A DNA stretch of 64,000 nucleotides from Bin5 sp965220715 (GCA_965220715.1 OZ244843.1:4216001-4280000), one strand, 5' to 3'. Positions 42,803 to 52,005 are shown, counted from the stretch's first letter. Program-made: numbers and translations. Notes: a model not told the origin generated them from the letters alone.

Positions 42803-43128
42803 CGTTGTCCGTTCCTTTCAAGGGGTCAGACGGCAGATGAGATGACTTGGTTCTTCGAAACAGCGGGCATCGCGCTCACCATCTGATTTGCCGATTGAGC
42901 GGTGCGGCAGTCCCTACCCGTCGCCAAACCGTGGGTACCTCGCCCGCAGGAGGGCCACATTCCCCTGAGCAGGTGATTGTCAGTCTCCAGTCAGGGCAAT
43001 GGCAGGATGCAGCGCCGTTTATCCGATTCATTATATAACGAGGGTAATTGGCGGGACAAACCAAAGCACCGCGAAACTTTACGTAGCAAGGTGCGTAGTA
43101 GACAATAAGCGTGTAAAGGTGCTGACGA
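42803..43128. other. Divergent intergenic region between chelatase and sigma factor genes (326 bp)
   Basis: No gene is seen. The region must hold promoters in both directions. A pair of elements resembling an ECF-sigma promoter is present at 43073-43097 on the plus strand. I see no other clear signal. Confidence 0.55.
43073..43097 (+). promoter_or_regulatory. Possible ECF-type promoter of the sigma factor gene
   Basis: GAAAC (43073-43077) and CGTA (43094-43097) are 16 bp apart, resembling the GGAAC-N16-CGTC pattern of many ECF sigma factors. It lies 32 bp before the sigma gene ATG and would allow autoregulation. Confidence 0.3.
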
Positions 43129-43881
43129 ATGAATGAACAGGAACAAGACTGGCTGGATCGCGCCAGGGCCGGCGAGCAAGCAGCTTTCGGCCTGCTGGTA
43201 GAGACATATCAGAGGCCGGTCTTTGCATTGACCTATCGTATGCTCGGCGATCTGACCGAGGCCGAAGACGCTGCCCAGGAGACTTTTCTGCGCGCCTATG
43301 CCCGGCTGGACCAGTATGATCCCGGGCGCAAGTTCAGCACTTGGCTCTTTTCTATCGCCAACTATCATTGCATTGACAGGTTACGCAAACGCCGCGTGCA
43401 GTTTGTCGGGCTGGACGAGTCGCCGGTCGTATTCAGCCTGGAAGGCGACTCAGACCAGCCAGAGAGAGACACGTTGGCGGCTGAGCAGGCCGATGAGATG
43501 CAGGCCCTAGTCAATCAGATGGAACCGGACTACCGTACACCACTGGTCTTGCGCTATTGGCACGATTGCAGCTACCAGGAGATCGCCGACGTGATGGAAA
43601 TTTCTGTGCCGGCTGTCAAGAGCCGACTCTTCCGCGCCCGCAAGAAGCTGGCTTCGCTCTATGAGGCGGCGCAACAGCCGCACAGTGTGGAGCCGCACAG
43701 TGTGGAGCCGCCCCAGGCTTCCGTTAGCCTGTCCGGGCAGATACACGAAAGGCGAAGTGACGAAGCGGACCAATCGGCCGTCCAGTTCGATTCGGCAGGA
43801 GCGACTACGGAACCGGAGGATAGATGGACGGTACCGACCATTCCCTTACACATGGCCCGCATCAGCGGCGCCGGATTGTAG
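43129..43881 (+). CDS. RNA polymerase ECF-type sigma factor
   Basis: Region 2 is clear (ETYQRPVFALTYRMLGDLTEAEDAAQETFLRAY at about 24-60, the promoter-melting part) and region 4 is LVLRYWHDCSYQEIADVMEISVPAVKSRLFRARKKL at about 138-175. There is no region 3, so it is a group 4 (ECF) sigma. The tail after residue 180 (about 70 residues) is hydrophilic, contains a repeated HSVEP unit and has no family match. An anti-sigma gene follows 17 bp later. Confidence 0.93.
   Translation: MNEQEQDWLDRARAGEQAAFGLLVETYQRPVFALTYRMLGDLTEAEDAAQETFLRAYARLDQYDPGRKFSTWLFSIANYHCIDRLRKRRVQFVGLDESPVVFSLEGDSDQPERDTLAAEQADEMQALVNQMEPDYRTPLVLRYWHDCSYQEIADVMEISVPAVKSRLFRARKKLASLYEAAQQPHSVEPHSVEPPQASVSLSGQIHERRSDEADQSAVQFDSAGATTEPEDRWTVPTIPLHMARISGAGL
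43678..43707 (+). repeat. 15-bp perfect tandem duplication in the sigma factor tail
   Basis: CCGCACAGTGTGGAG is present twice without a gap (43678-43692, 43693-43707), giving HSVEPHSVEP in the protein. The unit itself contains the near-palindrome CACAGTGTG. Confidence 0.9.
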
Positions 43882-43898
43882 GAGTTCAGGAGGCAATG

Positions 43899-44492
43899 AT
43901 GGCGAAAAGGCTTGTCCAGGCACCCTCGTCACCTATCAAGGCCGCAGACCACAGCGACTATTTGATGCTGATCTCGCTGGATTTGGACGGTATGTTGGAC
44001 TCGGAAGATACGGGGCAGCTCGACCGGCATCTGGAACTGTGTAGCCAGTGCCGCGTGCAGTGGCAGCTGTGGCAGGTTATCGATCAGAAACTGCGGGCAG
44101 AGCCTGTTCCTGAGCCGGCGCCGGGTTTCTCCCAGATGGTGGTTGAGCGGATCGGCCGCCAGGAACGCCTGCGCAACATACAGATCGGCCTGTTGCTCAC
44201 CGTGCTGACCGTTCTCGTCTGGTCGCTGGGCCTGGTTGGTGTCGGCGTGATGTCCGGCGCGCTGGTTTACGCCAATATGGGGCGTGTCGCGGCAACAGGC
44301 CAATTCCTGAGTGAAGTGTGGGCGGTGGCGGGCGTTGTGGGGCTGTCGTTGTGGGAGGTAATCATCGAAGCAACGACAACAACGACTACGTTGGGCATTG
44401 CCTCCGCCTACTTGGTCATTGTTGTCTTGGCGCTGGCAGCGTGGTGCATCTTCATCCAGCGAACCACCCAACCGGTCCGGTCGCGGATTTAA
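43899..44492 (+). CDS. Anti-sigma factor with zinc-finger N-terminus and two membrane segments
   Basis: From ATG 43899 the product has 197 residues; AGGAGG is five bases upstream. The N-terminal part has LDGMLDSEDTGQLDRHLELCSQC, the HxxxCxxC zinc-binding anti-sigma (ZAS) motif that binds the cognate ECF sigma. Membrane segments lie at about residues 100-128 and 138-185, so it is anchored in the inner membrane with the ZAS domain inside. It should hold the preceding sigma factor until a cell-envelope signal releases it. The ATG at 43896 and the longer frame from 43824 are less likely. Confidence 0.87.
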   Translation: MAKRLVQAPSSPIKAADHSDYLMLISLDLDGMLDSEDTGQLDRHLELCSQCRVQWQLWQVIDQKLRAEPVPEPAPGFSQMVVERIGRQERLRNIQIGLLLTVLTVLVWSLGLVGVGVMSGALVYANMGRVAATGQFLSEVWAVAGVVGLSLWEVIIEATTTTTTLGIASAYLVIVVLALAAWCIFIQRTTQPVRSRI

Positions 44493-44661
44493 GGGGACTG
44501 GAGGCAGGGTGCGTAGCGATCGTTTCTATTTTGCAGCAACAGTGTGCGAAAGGCGCGTCGACAGATCGCATCTGCATACAACCTTCTTCCAGTGGAGAGC
44601 AGGTTCGAACAGCCTTTGTGTGGAGAACTGCAGCATCTCTTGAGGCGATGGAGATTGCCAG

Positions 44662-46377
44662 ATGAAGTCAGTACGCAGGATCGGATGCTGGACAGTGATC
44701 GTTCTCTTTGTCACCCTGGGAACGCTGGTGTTCCTGTTCACCACTTTCAGGCAAGAACGGAGCGACTTTAGCGGCAAGACAGTCCGAGGCAATATTGCCA
44801 TTCTCGGCGGAGATGTGCGGATCAATCAGGACGAACGCGTCCCGGGAAACCTGCTGATCATCGGCGACGACTTGGTTCTGGAAGGGCAGATCGGCGGCAA
44901 TCTGGTCGTCGTCGGCGGTGACGTTGACTTGATCGGGACTTCCCGCGTAGGCGGCCATATCAGTGTGCTTGGCGGTGATGCTGAGGTCGGGGGAGCTTCC
45001 TCAATCGGAGGAAATGTCGCTATCGTCGGTGGCGATGTCGACCTGACCGGGACCTCCCGCGTCGGTGGGAATGTCAGCGTACTCGGCGGCCAGATTGCAC
45101 AGGATCCGGCTGCGCAAGTGGGTGGCGGCATCAGCTGGAAGATCTACACGAACAGTGTCGCACATCCGAATCTCTATGATGCGGCTCCGGCAGCTGCAGC
45201 CCTGCCGGAGCCCCCGTCAGCGCCCGAACCCCCGCCCGCGCCGGAACGCCTTGCAGGGGTGCTGGAGAACGAAGTTCAGGCCCAGATCGCCTTACACCGG
45301 CAAGCAGCACTGGAAACAGCGGCCGAGGCCCAGGCCCAAGCAGCTTTGCATCGGGAAGCGGCACTGAAGGCGGCAGCCGAGGCTCGTTCCCAGGCGGCTT
45401 CCAATCGGACGCCTTGGTTGCTTGTCTTCCTCGGTAAGATAGTACAGGCCTTTCTGTGGACGCTGCTGATCACGGGTCTAGTCCTGCTGGTCGACTGGTT
45501 GCTTCCCAAACAGGTAGAGGCAATTGCACAGACCGCGGAAAGGGAAACCGCGCTCAGTTTTGCGGCCGGAGCGATCGCTGTCATGGGATCGGCAATTCTC
45601 GCGGCCATCCTGACCATCACTATTTGCTTTGCTCTGCTGGCTTTACCGCTTTTGGCCCTGCTGGCGCTGGTGATGCTGTGCGGTTGGACTGTGACTTGCT
45701 ACTGGCTGGGTCGACGCCTGGATGAGCTTCTGGCCGGGCAGGGCAGCCTCTCCTTGAATCCGCTGTTTTCGGTTGGGCTCTGTTCGCTGGTCATTACCGG
45801 CGTTACAACCTTTTCCTGGGCGATCTTCCCGTGTCTGGGCTTTATAATGGCCTTGCTTATCGGCTCGATCGGAACCGGCGCGGTGATAGTGCATGCGGCA
45901 CGCGGCTCCGGCCGCCGTTCAAGCGGCGTAACGGTGGGAGGCTCGGACGGCCCTGGGCCGGCCGCGGTGGCGACCGCATTGAACAGTGCTGAAGCATCCC
46001 TATCCAACACGCCGGCGGATAGGTCCCAGGCGCACGGTCCCGATCTGTACGACATGCAGGCAGAGGCGAACGAATCGCATGTCGAGGAGCCTGTTGCGAC
46101 TGAGGAGGAGCCGAGCTCACCCGCATCTGTGGTGCCGTCGTACACGGAGACTCCCCCTGCTGATTCAGGCGCGGCGGCCGAACCGGACGATCTTAACCGC
46201 TTGGCGGGTATCGGCCCGGTTTTCTCTGAACGTTTGCAAGACGCTGGGATTACAACCTTTTCTCAGCTGGCCGCACTGGACGAGGAGCAAATCGCGGAGG
46301 CTCTCGGCTGGTCCGCGTCGCGTGTGGCACGAGAGCGACTGCGGGAGAGAGCAGAGGAATTGGCTGACGAACAGTAG
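44662..46377 (+). CDS. Membrane protein with bactofilin-like repeats and C-terminal helix-hairpin-helix domain
   Basis: The 571-residue protein has four parts. Residues 8-28 are a signal anchor. Residues ~38-150 hold seven or so glycine-rich repeats of the GGNVAIVGGDVDLTGTSRVG kind, as in bactofilin/polymer-forming beta-helices. Residues ~160-245 form a proline- and alanine/glutamine-rich, probably coiled section. Then come several membrane segments (~250-415), an acidic linker, and a C-terminal HhH/DUF4332-like module with LNRLAGIGPVFSERLQDAGI. It follows the sigma/anti-sigma pair and is a likely envelope target of that sigma. Function unknown. Confidence 0.78.
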   Translation: MKSVRRIGCWTVIVLFVTLGTLVFLFTTFRQERSDFSGKTVRGNIAILGGDVRINQDERVPGNLLIIGDDLVLEGQIGGNLVVVGGDVDLIGTSRVGGHISVLGGDAEVGGASSIGGNVAIVGGDVDLTGTSRVGGNVSVLGGQIAQDPAAQVGGGISWKIYTNSVAHPNLYDAAPAAAALPEPPSAPEPPPAPERLAGVLENEVQAQIALHRQAALETAAEAQAQAALHREAALKAAAEARSQAASNRTPWLLVFLGKIVQAFLWTLLITGLVLLVDWLLPKQVEAIAQTAERETALSFAAGAIAVMGSAILAAILTITICFALLALPLLALLALVMLCGWTVTCYWLGRRLDELLAGQGSLSLNPLFSVGLCSLVITGVTTFSWAIFPCLGFIMALLIGSIGTGAVIVHAARGSGRRSSGVTVGGSDGPGPAAVATALNSAEASLSNTPADRSQAHGPDLYDMQAEANESHVEEPVATEEEPSSPASVVPSYTETPPADSGAAAEPDDLNRLAGIGPVFSERLQDAGITTFSQLAALDEEQIAEALGWSASRVARERLRERAEELADEQ

Positions 46378-46386
46378 AGCCTTTGC

Positions 46387-48066
46387 TCAGACGCGACTCA
46401 GCTTGCGATAGGTGATTCGATGCGGGCGCGAAGCTGCCGCGCCGAGACGACGGAGCCTGTCCTCTTCATATTCGCTGTAGTTGCCCGGAAACCAGATCAC
46501 GTTGCTGTCCCCTTCAAAGGCGAGAATATGGGTAGCGATGCGATCCAGAAACCAGCGATCATGGGAGATGACCAACGCCGTGCCGGCAAAAGTTTCCAGT
46601 GCGTCTTCCAGCGCCCGCAGCGTGTTGACATCGAGATCATTGCTCGGCTCGTCCAGCAGGATGACGTTGGCGCCGCTCTTGAGCAGCTTGGCCAGATGGA
46701 CGCGGTTGCGTTCGCCGCCGGATAGGCCGCCAACCTTCTTCTGTTGGTCCTGCCCGCTGAAGGTGAATCGGGCTACGTAGGCGCGGCTGTTTACAGTATG
46801 ACTGCCCAGTCTCAACTGCTCATTCCCATCGCTTATCTCCTCCCAGACGCTCTTCTCAGGGTCGAGGCTGTCGCGGCTCTGGTCCACATATGAAAGTGAA
46901 ACCGTCCCGCCAAGTTGCACGTCGCCGCTATCCGGGGTCTCCTCGCCTGTGAAAAGACGAAACAGGGTAGTCTTGCCGGCGCCGTTGGCCCCGATAATGC
47001 CCACGATTGCACCCGGCGGGACGTCGAGCGTGAGATCTTCAAAAAGCAGGTTTTCGTCGTATCCTTTGGTCAGCGCCTGCGTCCTGATCACCACCTCCCC
47101 CAGGCGAGGGCCAGGCGGAATGTAAATCTCCCTTTCCTCGCGCGCCTTCTCAAACTCCTGGCTGAGGAGATCATTGTAGGCGTTGACGCGGGATTTACGC
47201 TTGGTCTGCTGCGCTCTGGGTGACATATTCAACCATTCCAACTCCCTCTGCAGCGTCTTCTGGCGGGCGCCCTCCTGCTTTTCCTCCTGAGCCAGGCGCT
47301 GTTGTTTTTGCGCCAGCCAACTTGAGTAGTTGCCTCGCCACGGAATGCCGTGGCCCCGATCCAGTTCGAGTATCCAGCCGGCCACGTTGTCGAGAAAGTA
47401 GCGATCATGGGTGACGGCAATGACCGTGCCCGCATACTCCTGCAGATGGCGTTCGAGCCAGGCAACCGATTGTGCGTCCAGATGGTTGGTTGGCTCATCC
47501 AGGAGGAGAATGTCAGGCTTTTTAAGCAGGAGCCGGGTGAGCGCCACCCGCCTGAGCTCACCGCCGGAGAGGATAGCCACCGGTGTGTCTCCCGGCGGGC
47601 AGCGCAACGCGTCCATCGCCAGTTCGAGGCGACTGTCGAGGTCCCAGGCATCCAGCGCGTCCAATCTGTCCTGTACGGCGCCCTGCCGCTCGATCAGTTG
47701 GTCCATCTCTTCGGCAGAAAGATCCTCATTGAAACGGGCATTGATAGCGTCAAACTCTGCCAGGGCGTCTACCGCTTCCTGCGCGCCCTCCTCAACGATT
47801 TGACGCACCGTCCTGGACGGGTCGAGTACCGGTTCCTGGGGTAGAAAGCCGCGCGTGTAGCCCTCCGTGAGGATGGTCTCGCCGTCATGTTGGCTCTCTT
47901 CACCGGCCATTATGCGCAGCAGCGTGGATTTTCCGGCCCCGTTCAGCCCCAGCACTCCGATCTTTGCCCCCAGAAAGAACCCCAGACTGATGTCCCGTAA
48001 CACGCGTTGGTTTGGGGAATGTGTCTTGCCGACGCCCACCATTGAGTAGATGATCTTGTCGCTCAT
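46387..48066 (-). CDS. ettA: Energy-dependent translational throttle protein EttA (ABC-F)
   Basis: The 559-residue protein has two ABC cassettes and no membrane domain. Walker A motifs are GLNGAGKSTLL and GANGAGKTTLF, the signatures are LSGGELRRVAL and LSGGERNRVHL, and both Walker B regions (ILLLDEPTNHLD, VILLDEPSNDLD) are complete. The inter-domain PtIM linker and the N-terminal MVGVGKTHSPNQRVLRDISLGF are EttA-like. EttA binds the ribosomal E site and gates the first elongation step by ATP level. It converges on the preceding membrane protein gene with a 9-bp gap. Confidence 0.94.
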   Translation of the reverse strand: MSDKIIYSMVGVGKTHSPNQRVLRDISLGFFLGAKIGVLGLNGAGKSTLLRIMAGEESQHDGETILTEGYTRGFLPQEPVLDPSRTVRQIVEEGAQEAVDALAEFDAINARFNEDLSAEEMDQLIERQGAVQDRLDALDAWDLDSRLELAMDALRCPPGDTPVAILSGGELRRVALTRLLLKKPDILLLDEPTNHLDAQSVAWLERHLQEYAGTVIAVTHDRYFLDNVAGWILELDRGHGIPWRGNYSSWLAQKQQRLAQEEKQEGARQKTLQRELEWLNMSPRAQQTKRKSRVNAYNDLLSQEFEKAREEREIYIPPGPRLGEVVIRTQALTKGYDENLLFEDLTLDVPPGAIVGIIGANGAGKTTLFRLFTGEETPDSGDVQLGGTVSLSYVDQSRDSLDPEKSVWEEISDGNEQLRLGSHTVNSRAYVARFTFSGQDQQKKVGGLSGGERNRVHLAKLLKSGANVILLDEPSNDLDVNTLRALEDALETFAGTALVISHDRWFLDRIATHILAFEGDSNVIWFPGNYSEYEEDRLRRLGAAASRPHRITYRKLSRV

Positions 48067-48091
48067 GTAAAAGATTTTTCCTGATTTCTAT

Positions 48092-48121
48092 TTGTTGCGC
48101 AGCCTATTGAGAGTCTATCAT
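48092..48121 (+). promoter_or_regulatory. Candidate sigma-70 promoter for the phosphodiesterase gene
   Basis: TTGTTG (48092-48097) and TATCAT (48116-48121) with an 18-bp spacer, 89 bp before the ATG at 48211, in the divergent region between ettA and this gene. Confidence 0.35.
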
Positions 48122-48210
48122 AGATCAACGCAAGCCCTTTTCGGCCCTGGCCGACGCCTGAGGATGTCATCTTATCAATATAAAGCCCCAAACGGGAAGG
48201 CGCAACCTGT

Positions 48211-48984
48211 ATGACTGACCTTACTTTTGTACATCTGACCGACCTGCACATCTTGCCGAGTACAGAGGATCTTCTCAAAGAACAGCGGACGGCGGACAAG
48301 CTGCGCGGTGTTATCAGACTTATCCGCAATATGCAGATCAGCCCGGATTTCTTCATTCTGAGTGGAGATCTGGCCAACGATGGCAGAGAGACGGAATACA
48401 GAACGTTGAATGTACTCCTTGACGAGTTACGAGAATTCGGCGCGCCGCTCATGCTTGGTCTGGGGAATCATGATCGGCGAGTCCAGTTCCGCCAGGTTGT
48501 GCTGGGAAAGGAGGGTACGGACGAATCGCAGCGCTACTACCATAGTGCCATGTTCGGCGGGTTGCGCGTTATCATGTTGGACAGCAAGGCGCCTGAAGCT
48601 GTGCATGGCGATCTGGATGCGCTCCAATTGACATGGCTTGCAGAAGAGTTGCGGCAGCCGGCTCCACTTGGTAATCTGATCGCGGTCCATCACCCGCCTG
48701 TTTTCAGCACGGTCGAGCCGCTGAACGAACATTGCTTGCGCAACCCGGATGCCTTGGCGCAGACGATCGCCGGCCATCATGTTCACGCGATTCTGAGCGG
48801 CCACATCCACTATCCGCATATCACCGCCTTTCACAATACCATTTCGATCACAACCCCTGCCACCGCATATATTCTCGACCCGGGCTCTCAGCTCGAGTTG
48901 CAGTCAACGGACGGCTGGGGATTTACGCTGGGTTCGCTGCGCGGCGGACAACTCTACTGCAATCCGATTTCGATGCACAGCTGA
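48211..48984 (+). CDS. Metallophosphoesterase, CpdA-like
   Basis: A 257-residue calcineurin-like phosphoesterase with all five metal-binding blocks: HLTDLHI, LSGDLANDG, LGNHDRR, VHHPPVF and LSGHIHYPHI. This set and length fit the CpdA/Rv0805 class III cyclic nucleotide phosphodiesterases, which also act on other phosphodiesters. Natural substrate uncertain. No signal peptide, so cytosolic. Confidence 0.88.
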   Translation: MTDLTFVHLTDLHILPSTEDLLKEQRTADKLRGVIRLIRNMQISPDFFILSGDLANDGRETEYRTLNVLLDELREFGAPLMLGLGNHDRRVQFRQVVLGKEGTDESQRYYHSAMFGGLRVIMLDSKAPEAVHGDLDALQLTWLAEELRQPAPLGNLIAVHHPPVFSTVEPLNEHCLRNPDALAQTIAGHHVHAILSGHIHYPHITAFHNTISITTPATAYILDPGSQLELQSTDGWGFTLGSLRGGQLYCNPISMHS

Positions 48985-49305
48985 TCCGATCTGTCCTGAT
49001 CTCTCGAAATCGCTCGTAAATGCCTCGGCAGGCGTTCGAGGCGAAAGTTCAGTGCCGTTAACCTGAATAAACTTTGCCCCTTTTCCCATTGTTCGAACGC
49101 GATCCTATTCGCGGTCTTCACATCTGGGATGACAGGCATCTCGCCCGCGCCCGGCATTAAAGACTGGAGGCTGGCGGAAAATTTCCCCATTGAGGAATGG
49201 ATCCCTCATTGAGCTGCCTCTTGCGAACCATTTGGCGACAAGGTATACTGCAGTCCTGCTTATGTTCAATCCTCCAAGTTCAGGCGGGCAGGGATAATTT
49301 CAACG
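48985..49305. other. Intergenic region (321 bp) before CDP-alcohol phosphatidyltransferase
   Basis: No convincing gene is seen; a 78-codon minus-strand frame at 48954-49190 lacks family features. The right end carries the promoter candidate at 49221-49249. Confidence 0.55.
49221..49249 (+). promoter_or_regulatory. Candidate sigma-70 promoter
   Basis: TTGCGA (49221-49226) and TATACT (49244-49249) with the optimal 17-bp spacer, 56 bp before the ATG at 49306. Confidence 0.55.
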
Positions 49306-49913
49306 ATGTTGGCCAAGCATGTTCGTCCACTGCTCTCGTCCGGGGTCTCCGCCTTTGCGCGTTGGCTGCAGAGCATCGGCGTGACCCCGAACATGATTTC
49401 CTTCACCGGCTTCGCGTTGACAATCGGATCAGCTGCACTGTTGGCGACCGGTAATCTTAGCATCGGAGGCGGCCTCCTCTGGGTGGCGGCGATGCTCGAT
49501 ATGGTCGATGGCACTTTGGCCCGCCTCAGCCAGACCGAAAGCAAGTTTGGCGCGTTTTTGGATAGCACGCTGGATCGCTACTCCGAGAGTATCACATTCC
49601 TGGGCCTGGCCGTCTACTACGCCAACGAAGCAATGCACAAACTCCTCTCCTGCTGATTTTCCTTACATTGGTCGGCTCTTGGGCCGTAAGCTATACGCGG
49701 GCAAGGGCCGAAGGGCTGGATATCGAATGTAATGTGGGGATTCTGCAGAGGCCCGAGCGTCTTGTCCTGCTTATAGCCGCGTTGATTCTGGGCCTTGTGC
49801 TGCCGGCACTGTGGATTCTGGCAATAATGACGAACCTCACTGCCGTCCAGCGCATCCACGAAGTCTATGTGCGGACCTCGACATCCCAGCAGAACCAGCC
49901 CGCCAGCGATTAG
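49306..49913 (+). pseudogene. CDP-alcohol phosphatidyltransferase with a frameshift
   Basis: The first frame (49306-49656) has the complete family signature in DMVDGTLARLSQTESKFGAF and the following FLDSTLDRYSE (D-G-x2-A-R-x8-G-x3-D-x3-D). It then stops after 116 residues. A -1 shift at about 49645-49650 joins it to the second frame, which reads LLLLIFLTLVGSWAVSYTRA and then ARAEGLDIECNVG, the expected continuation, and ends at 49913 with two more membrane segments. The joined product of about 200 residues is normal for a PgsA/PIS-type enzyme, which transfers a phosphatidyl group to an alcohol. One lost base in a CT-rich stretch explains it; real mutation and sequencing error cannot be told apart. 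Confidence 0.8.
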
Positions 49914-50082
49914 GAGCGGCGGATACCGCCGTCGCAATCCTGTGCGCCACGACCCTCCTCTGCGCCCTCAGCTCTCCTTGCTCTAGCTAGTGCCGCAATT
50001 AGCAGAAATACTCAAGTCGGTATAGACTTTGTTTGAACGGACGCGCGTCGCGTGACTGTGGCTGTCGCATGCAATTCAGGAT

Positions 50083-50112
50083 TTGGCTGACACACCCGTT
50101 CTAACTTATAAT
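50083..50112 (+). promoter_or_regulatory. Candidate sigma-70 promoter for ffh
   Basis: TTGGCT (50083-50088) and TATAAT (50107-50112) with an 18-bp spacer, 55 bp before the ffh GTG at 50168. Confidence 0.5.
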
Positions 50113-50167
50113 TCGATGTCGGTGTCTTCGTGGGACACCTGAAATAGGAAGCAAGCGGGATAGATGC

Positions 50168-51559
50168 GTGTTCGAAAGTTTGTCTGACAAGCTGCAAGGC
50201 GTATTTGAAAATCTGGCCACGCGCGGCAGGCTCTCAGAGCGTGATGTCAACGCGGCATTGCGTGAAGTACGCCTGGCTCTGCTTGAGGCCGATGTCAACT
50301 TCAAGGTTGTCAGAGAGTTTGTCGGGCGGATCAAAGATCGGGCGGTCGGGATAGAGGTGATGGAAAGCCTCACACCGGCACAACAGGTCGTCAAAATCGT
50401 CAATGAAGAACTGGTGAAGCTGCTGGGGGAACCGGCTCCGCTTAACCTTTCCGGCCCGCCGCCTCTTGTGCTCATGCTCGTGGGTTTGCAAGGCGCGGGC
50501 AAGACGACCATGGCCGCCAAACTTGCCCTGCGCCTCCGCAAGCAGGGGCAGCGCCCCCTGTTGGTTGCAGCCGACATTTACCGCCCCGCGGCTATTGCTC
50601 AATTGGAGACCCTTGGCCGCCAGATCGACATTCCAGTTCACAACGAAGGTACAGAAGTCGCGCCCAGTACCATCGTCAAGAACGCCCTGCGAATTGCCAG
50701 AGAAAAAGCCTATACGGTCCTCATCCTCGATACGGCCGGCCGTTTACAGATCGACGAGGCAATGATGCAGGAATTGGAGCAGATTCGCCTGGTCGCCCGT
50801 CCTGCGGATGTTCTGCTGGTGGTCGATGCCATGACCGGGCAGGAGGCCGTGTCGGTTGCCCAGGGCTTCCATGAACGCGTGCCCTTGACCGGGCTGGTGA
50901 TGACAAAGATAGACGGAGACGCCAGGGGCGGCGCGGCGCTCAGCATCCGCCATGTAACCGGCGTGCCTATCAAGTTTCTTGGCACCAGCGAAAAAATGGA
51001 CGGCCTCGAACCCTTTCATTCAGACCGGCTGGCAGGGCGCATCCTCGGCATGGGAGACGTCCTTACCCTCATCGAACGGGCCTCGGATGGCATCAGCGAA
51101 GAGGATGCCCTGGCCATGGAAGAAAGGCTGGCCGGCGGCCAGTTCGATTTTGAAGATTTTCGCGATCAGTTGCAAAAGCTTCAACGCCTTGGCTCTATTC
51201 ATGATCTGTTGAAGATGGTGCCTGGCATGGGGCAGATGGCAAAAGAGATCGACGCCCAGGAAGTCAACTCCGACCTTAAACAGATCGAAGCAATCATCAA
51301 TAGCATGACAACCCAGGAACGGCGCCTGCCGAATCTGCTCAATGCAAGCCGGCGTCGACGCATCGCCAGGGGGAGCGGCACATCCGTTGAGGACGTCAAC
51401 CAACTCATTAAGCGTTTTCGCGATATGCAGAAAATGATGAAACAGATGGGCATGCTCGGCGATCAAGGTGGAAAGAAGAAGGGGCGGCGTCGGCGTCGTC
51501 AACGCGAGCCGAATTCCGAAGGGCTTCTCGCGTCGTTACGTCAGGGCCGAATTTCTTGA
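50168..51559 (+). CDS. ffh: Signal recognition particle protein Ffh
   Basis: The 463-residue protein has the SRP54 layout: helical N domain (1-~90), GTPase G domain with P-loop GLQGAGKTTMAAKLA, DTAGRLQID, TKIDGDARGG and the C-terminal methionine-rich M domain (about 295-435) with GDVLTLIERA and MQKMMKQMGM. It binds 4.5S RNA and signal sequences and docks with FtsY, encoded at 58449. The start is GTG 50168. The tail is very basic (KKKGRRRRRQ). It starts the ffh-rpsP-khpA-rimM group common in bacteria. Confidence 0.97.
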   Translation: MFESLSDKLQGVFENLATRGRLSERDVNAALREVRLALLEADVNFKVVREFVGRIKDRAVGIEVMESLTPAQQVVKIVNEELVKLLGEPAPLNLSGPPPLVLMLVGLQGAGKTTMAAKLALRLRKQGQRPLLVAADIYRPAAIAQLETLGRQIDIPVHNEGTEVAPSTIVKNALRIAREKAYTVLILDTAGRLQIDEAMMQELEQIRLVARPADVLLVVDAMTGQEAVSVAQGFHERVPLTGLVMTKIDGDARGGAALSIRHVTGVPIKFLGTSEKMDGLEPFHSDRLAGRILGMGDVLTLIERASDGISEEDALAMEERLAGGQFDFEDFRDQLQKLQRLGSIHDLLKMVPGMGQMAKEIDAQEVNSDLKQIEAIINSMTTQERRLPNLLNASRRRRIARGSGTSVEDVNQLIKRFRDMQKMMKQMGMLGDQGGKKKGRRRRRQREPNSEGLLASLRQGRIS

Positions 51560-51663
51560 GGGCATCGATTGCATCGAGGCGTTTCGTTGTGGCACGCCGG
51601 AGACGTAGCTGGCGTCATTCTAATTGATTTTTTTGGCTGTCAAAAACAAAGGAGCCGTAATCA

Positions 51664-51993
51664 GTGGTCCGCATCCGTCTGCGCCGAATGGGCGCAAAAA
51701 AGAAACCGTTCTACCGCATCGTCGTGGCCGACCAGCGCAGCCCGCGCGACGGCCGCTTTATCGAAAACATCGGAACATATGATCCGATGACCGATCCGCC
51801 CACCGTCAACATTAAGGGCGAACGCGCCAGCCACTGGTTGGGTGTCGGCGCCCAACCCAGTGATGCCGTGGCTCGGATTTTGATTAAAACAGGAATCACC
51901 GATGAACACGGCAAGTTGAAGGATGTTGATACCGACGCGGCCGAGGCGGAATCGGCAGAGCCGGAATCGGCAGAGCCGGAAACTGCCATATAA
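51664..51993 (+). CDS. rpsP: 30S ribosomal protein S16
   Basis: The 109-residue protein starts MVRIRLRRMGAKKKPFYRIV and includes ADQRSPRDGRFIENIGTYDP, both unmistakable for S16. The start is GTG 51664 with AAAGGAG about seven bases upstream. The C-terminal tail is extended and acidic, with two copies of an ESAEP unit from a 15-bp duplication. Gene order ffh-rpsP-khpA-rimM is conserved widely. Confidence 0.97.
   Translation: MVRIRLRRMGAKKKPFYRIVVADQRSPRDGRFIENIGTYDPMTDPPTVNIKGERASHWLGVGAQPSDAVARILIKTGITDEHGKLKDVDTDAAEAESAEPESAEPETAI
51948..51977 (+). repeat. 15-bp perfect tandem duplication at the 3' end of rpsP
   Basis: GGAATCGGCAGAGCC is repeated twice in tandem (51948-51962, 51963-51977), adding five residues to the acidic tail of S16, outside the conserved domain. 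Confidence 0.9.
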
Positions 51994-52005
51994 AGCGAGC
52001 ATCCT

